From Ancylobacter sp. Lp-2 (GTDB lineage: Bacteria; Pseudomonadota; Alphaproteobacteria; Rhizobiales; Xanthobacteraceae), in NCBI RefSeq assembly GCF_020523795.1, contig NZ_JAJALI010000001.1, positions 434,001 to 498,000 on the forward strand: a DNA stretch of 64,000 nt, read 5' to 3'. The position numbers and the translations under genes are program-made. The notes beneath the pieces are model-generated. The model was not told the DNA's origin. It saw nothing but the letters and a program-made list of their open reading frames with translations, and ran no database searches. This document shows, in pieces, positions 62,534 through 64,000 of the stretch. The first letter of the stretch is position 1. The number at the start of each line of letters is the position of its first letter.

Positions 62534-63487
62534 ATGAGCGCTTCCCCCGCCCCCCATCCCTTCATCGTGCTACGCGGCGGCGACGCCGTGCCGGCCACCC
62601 TCGCCCATCCGGTGGTGGCGATCGGCAATTTCGACGGCGTGCATCGCGGCCATCGCGCGGTGATCGGCGAGGCGGTGCGCCGCGCGCATGCCGCCGGCAA
62701 GCCGGCAGTGGCGCTGACCTTCGAGCCGCATCCGCGCGCCTATTTCCGTCCCAACGAGCCGATGTTCCGCCTGACGCCGGAACCGATGAAGCTCGCCCTG
62801 CTCGCCTCGACCGGGCTCGACGGCGCGGCGGTGCTCGCCTTCGACGCGCTGCTGGCGGCCAAGGATGCCGAGAGCTTCGTCACTGAGATCCTCGTCGACT
62901 GGCTCGGCGTCGACTGCGTGGTGGCTGGCTTCGACTTCCATTTCGGCCGCGCGCGCGGCGGCTCGCCGGCCTTCCTGCGCGAGGCGGGCGCGCGCCACGG
63001 CTTTTCGGTGGAGATCGTGCCGCCGTTGCTCGACGACGGCGCGCAGATCTCCTCCAGCGCCATCCGCGCCGCCCTCGCGCAGGGCCGCGTCGAGCAGGCC
63101 GCGCACATGCTGGGCGCGCCCTTCGCCGTCGAGGCGGAGGTGATCCATGGCGACAAGCGCGGCCGCGAGCTCGGCTACCCCACCGCCAATATGCGGCTCG
63201 ACCCGACCATCGAGCTCGCGCACGGCATCTATGCGGTGACGGTGGAGATCGACGGGGTGGCGCGGCCGGCGGTGGCGAGCTTCGGCCGCCGCCCGACCTT
63301 CGACGACGGCGCGCCGCGGCTGGAGACCTTCGTGTTCGATTGGTCCGGCGACCTCTATGGCCGCAAACTGAAGGTAGCGTTCCACGCTTATCTGCGCCCG
63401 GAGCTGAAATTCGACGGCATCGAGCCGCTGATCGTCCAGATGGACGAGGACAGCCGCCGGGCGCGTGCCATCCTCGGCGCCGGCTGA
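62534..63487 (+). CDS. ribF: Bifunctional riboflavin kinase / FAD synthetase
   Basis: Phosphorylates riboflavin to FMN, then adenylates it to FAD. The 317-aa protein has the N-terminal FAD synthetase domain (VVAIGNFDGVHRGHRAVI with the HxGH nucleotidylyltransferase motif, VVAGFDFHFGRARGG, ISSSAIRAAL) and the C-terminal kinase domain (GDKRGRELGYPTANMRL, GIYAVTV, RPTFDDGAPRLETFVFDW). It is standard length. It is followed by ileS, as in many bacteria. Confidence 0.97.
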   Translation: MSASPAPHPFIVLRGGDAVPATLAHPVVAIGNFDGVHRGHRAVIGEAVRRAHAAGKPAVALTFEPHPRAYFRPNEPMFRLTPEPMKLALLASTGLDGAAVLAFDALLAAKDAESFVTEILVDWLGVDCVVAGFDFHFGRARGGSPAFLREAGARHGFSVEIVPPLLDDGAQISSSAIRAALAQGRVEQAAHMLGAPFAVEAEVIHGDKRGRELGYPTANMRLDPTIELAHGIYAVTVEIDGVARPAVASFGRRPTFDDGAPRLETFVFDWSGDLYGRKLKVAFHAYLRPELKFDGIEPLIVQMDEDSRRARAILGAG

Positions 63488-63586
63488 GGCGCCACCTCGC
63501 AGGGAGGCCTCTAAGGGCGGTTGCAAACCCTTGCACCGCCTCGCCGCTGCGCTTACACCGTGCCCGACAGCGTGAGGAGCCGGTCC

Positions 63587-64000
63587 ATGACGAACCGAAA
63601 CAGCGAAGGCCGCGAGCCGAAGACGCCCGACACCGAGGGCGGCGAGGCGCACGACTACTCGTCGACGCTGTTCCTGCCGCAGACCGATTTCCCGATGCGC
63701 GCCGGGTTGCCGCAGCGCGAGCCGGAATTCCTCGCCCGCTGGGAGGCGATCGATCTCTATCGCCGCCAGCGCGAGGCGGGTGCCGGCAAGCCGCGCTTCG
63801 TGCTGCATGACGGCCCGCCCTATGCCAATGGCAACATCCATATCGGCCACGCGCTGAACAAGATCCTCAAGGACGTGGTGGTGCGCTCGCAGGGCGCGCT
63901 CGGCCATGATTCCAACTACGTGCCGGGCTGGGACTGTCACGGCCTGCCGATCGAGTGGAAGATCGAGGAGCAGTACCGCGCCAAGGGCCGCAACAAGGAC
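63587..64000 (+). CDS. ileS: Isoleucyl-tRNA synthetase, 5' part
   Basis: The N-terminal 138 residues of a class I aminoacyl-tRNA synthetase; the gene runs off the right edge. After a ~30-residue leader it reads [26 protein letters not shown] with the HIGH motif, then [23 protein letters not shown], diagnostic of IleRS. AGGAG lies 8 bases before the ATG. It follows ribF by 99 bases. Confidence 0.97.
   Translation, partial: MTNRNSEGREPKTPDTEGGEAHDYSSTLFLPQTDFPMRAGLPQREPEFLARWEAIDLYRRQREAGAGKPRFVLHDGPPYANGNIHIGHALNKILKDVVVRSQGALGHDSNYVPGWDCHGLPIEWKIEEQYRAKGRNKD

Overview
The window is a GC-rich chromosomal segment of an alphaproteobacterium, most likely order Hyphomicrobiales (Rhizobiales) and plausibly family Xanthobacteraceae (Ancylobacter/Starkeya/Xanthobacter type). 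This placement is an inference from the gene set: an FdsGBACD-type formate dehydrogenase tail, a FYDLN-acid (TIGR02300) protein, homospermidine synthase, an intracellular PHA depolymerase, and the backbone order tRNA-Ala / FYDLN protein / aroA / cmk / rpsA / sppA / ihfB / lapA. Codon positions are strongly GC-biased, so long antisense open frames are common and were discarded.

Layout. 1-2.1 kb: 3' end of the NAD-dependent formate dehydrogenase operon (fdsA-fdhD-fdsD) with a clear terminator. 2.3-9 kb: Kef-type antiporter, large MscS-family channel, malate synthase G. 9.1-14.8 kb: MacA-MacB-NodT type tripartite efflux operon with a divergent TetR regulator. 14.8-17.9 kb: GntR/FCD regulator divergent from a DadA-like D-amino-acid dehydrogenase and an Asp/Glu-racemase-superfamily enzyme, with inverted repeats between them. 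18-28 kb: a compact ten-gene minus-strand operon encoding a formylglycine-generating enzyme, a secreted HAD phosphatase, a MoxR AAA+ ATPase, DUF58, DUF4381, two VWA membrane proteins, a TPR protein, a BatD-like protein and, last, a Tat-type arylsulfatase carrying the FGE recognition motif. 28.2-30.3 kb: YibH/YibI-like pair and a secreted protein of unknown function.

30.6-39 kb: the conserved block tRNA-Ala, FYDLN protein, aroA-cmk and rpsA. Between cmk and rpsA lie a CMD-family gene, cobF, a small membrane-anchored protein and a strikingly AT-rich island (about 35.1-36.9 kb). The island encodes a DUF262 (ParB-like) protein, apparently broken by one frameshift, and a HEPN-domain protein; it is a probable defence pair. 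39-58.3 kb separates rpsA from its usual neighbours sppA-ihfB-lapA. It holds a DMT transporter, four tandem ~170-bp non-coding repeats, an ArsR regulator, acetyltransferases, GSTs, PHA depolymerase, Ada, ferrochelatase, a polyamine locus (ornithine decarboxylase / GNAT / homospermidine synthase), a GGT-family amidohydrolase and an isolated phosphonate-catabolism trio (phnM, DUF1045, hexapeptide transferase). 58.4-64 kb: sppA, ihfB, lapA, ohr, a HAD-IIA hydrolase, ribF and the start of ileS.

The two most unusual systems are the FGE/MoxR/VWA/sulfatase operon, which joins a putative chaperone complex to a sulfatase and its maturase, and the DUF262-HEPN island placed immediately upstream of the ribosomal protein S1 gene.
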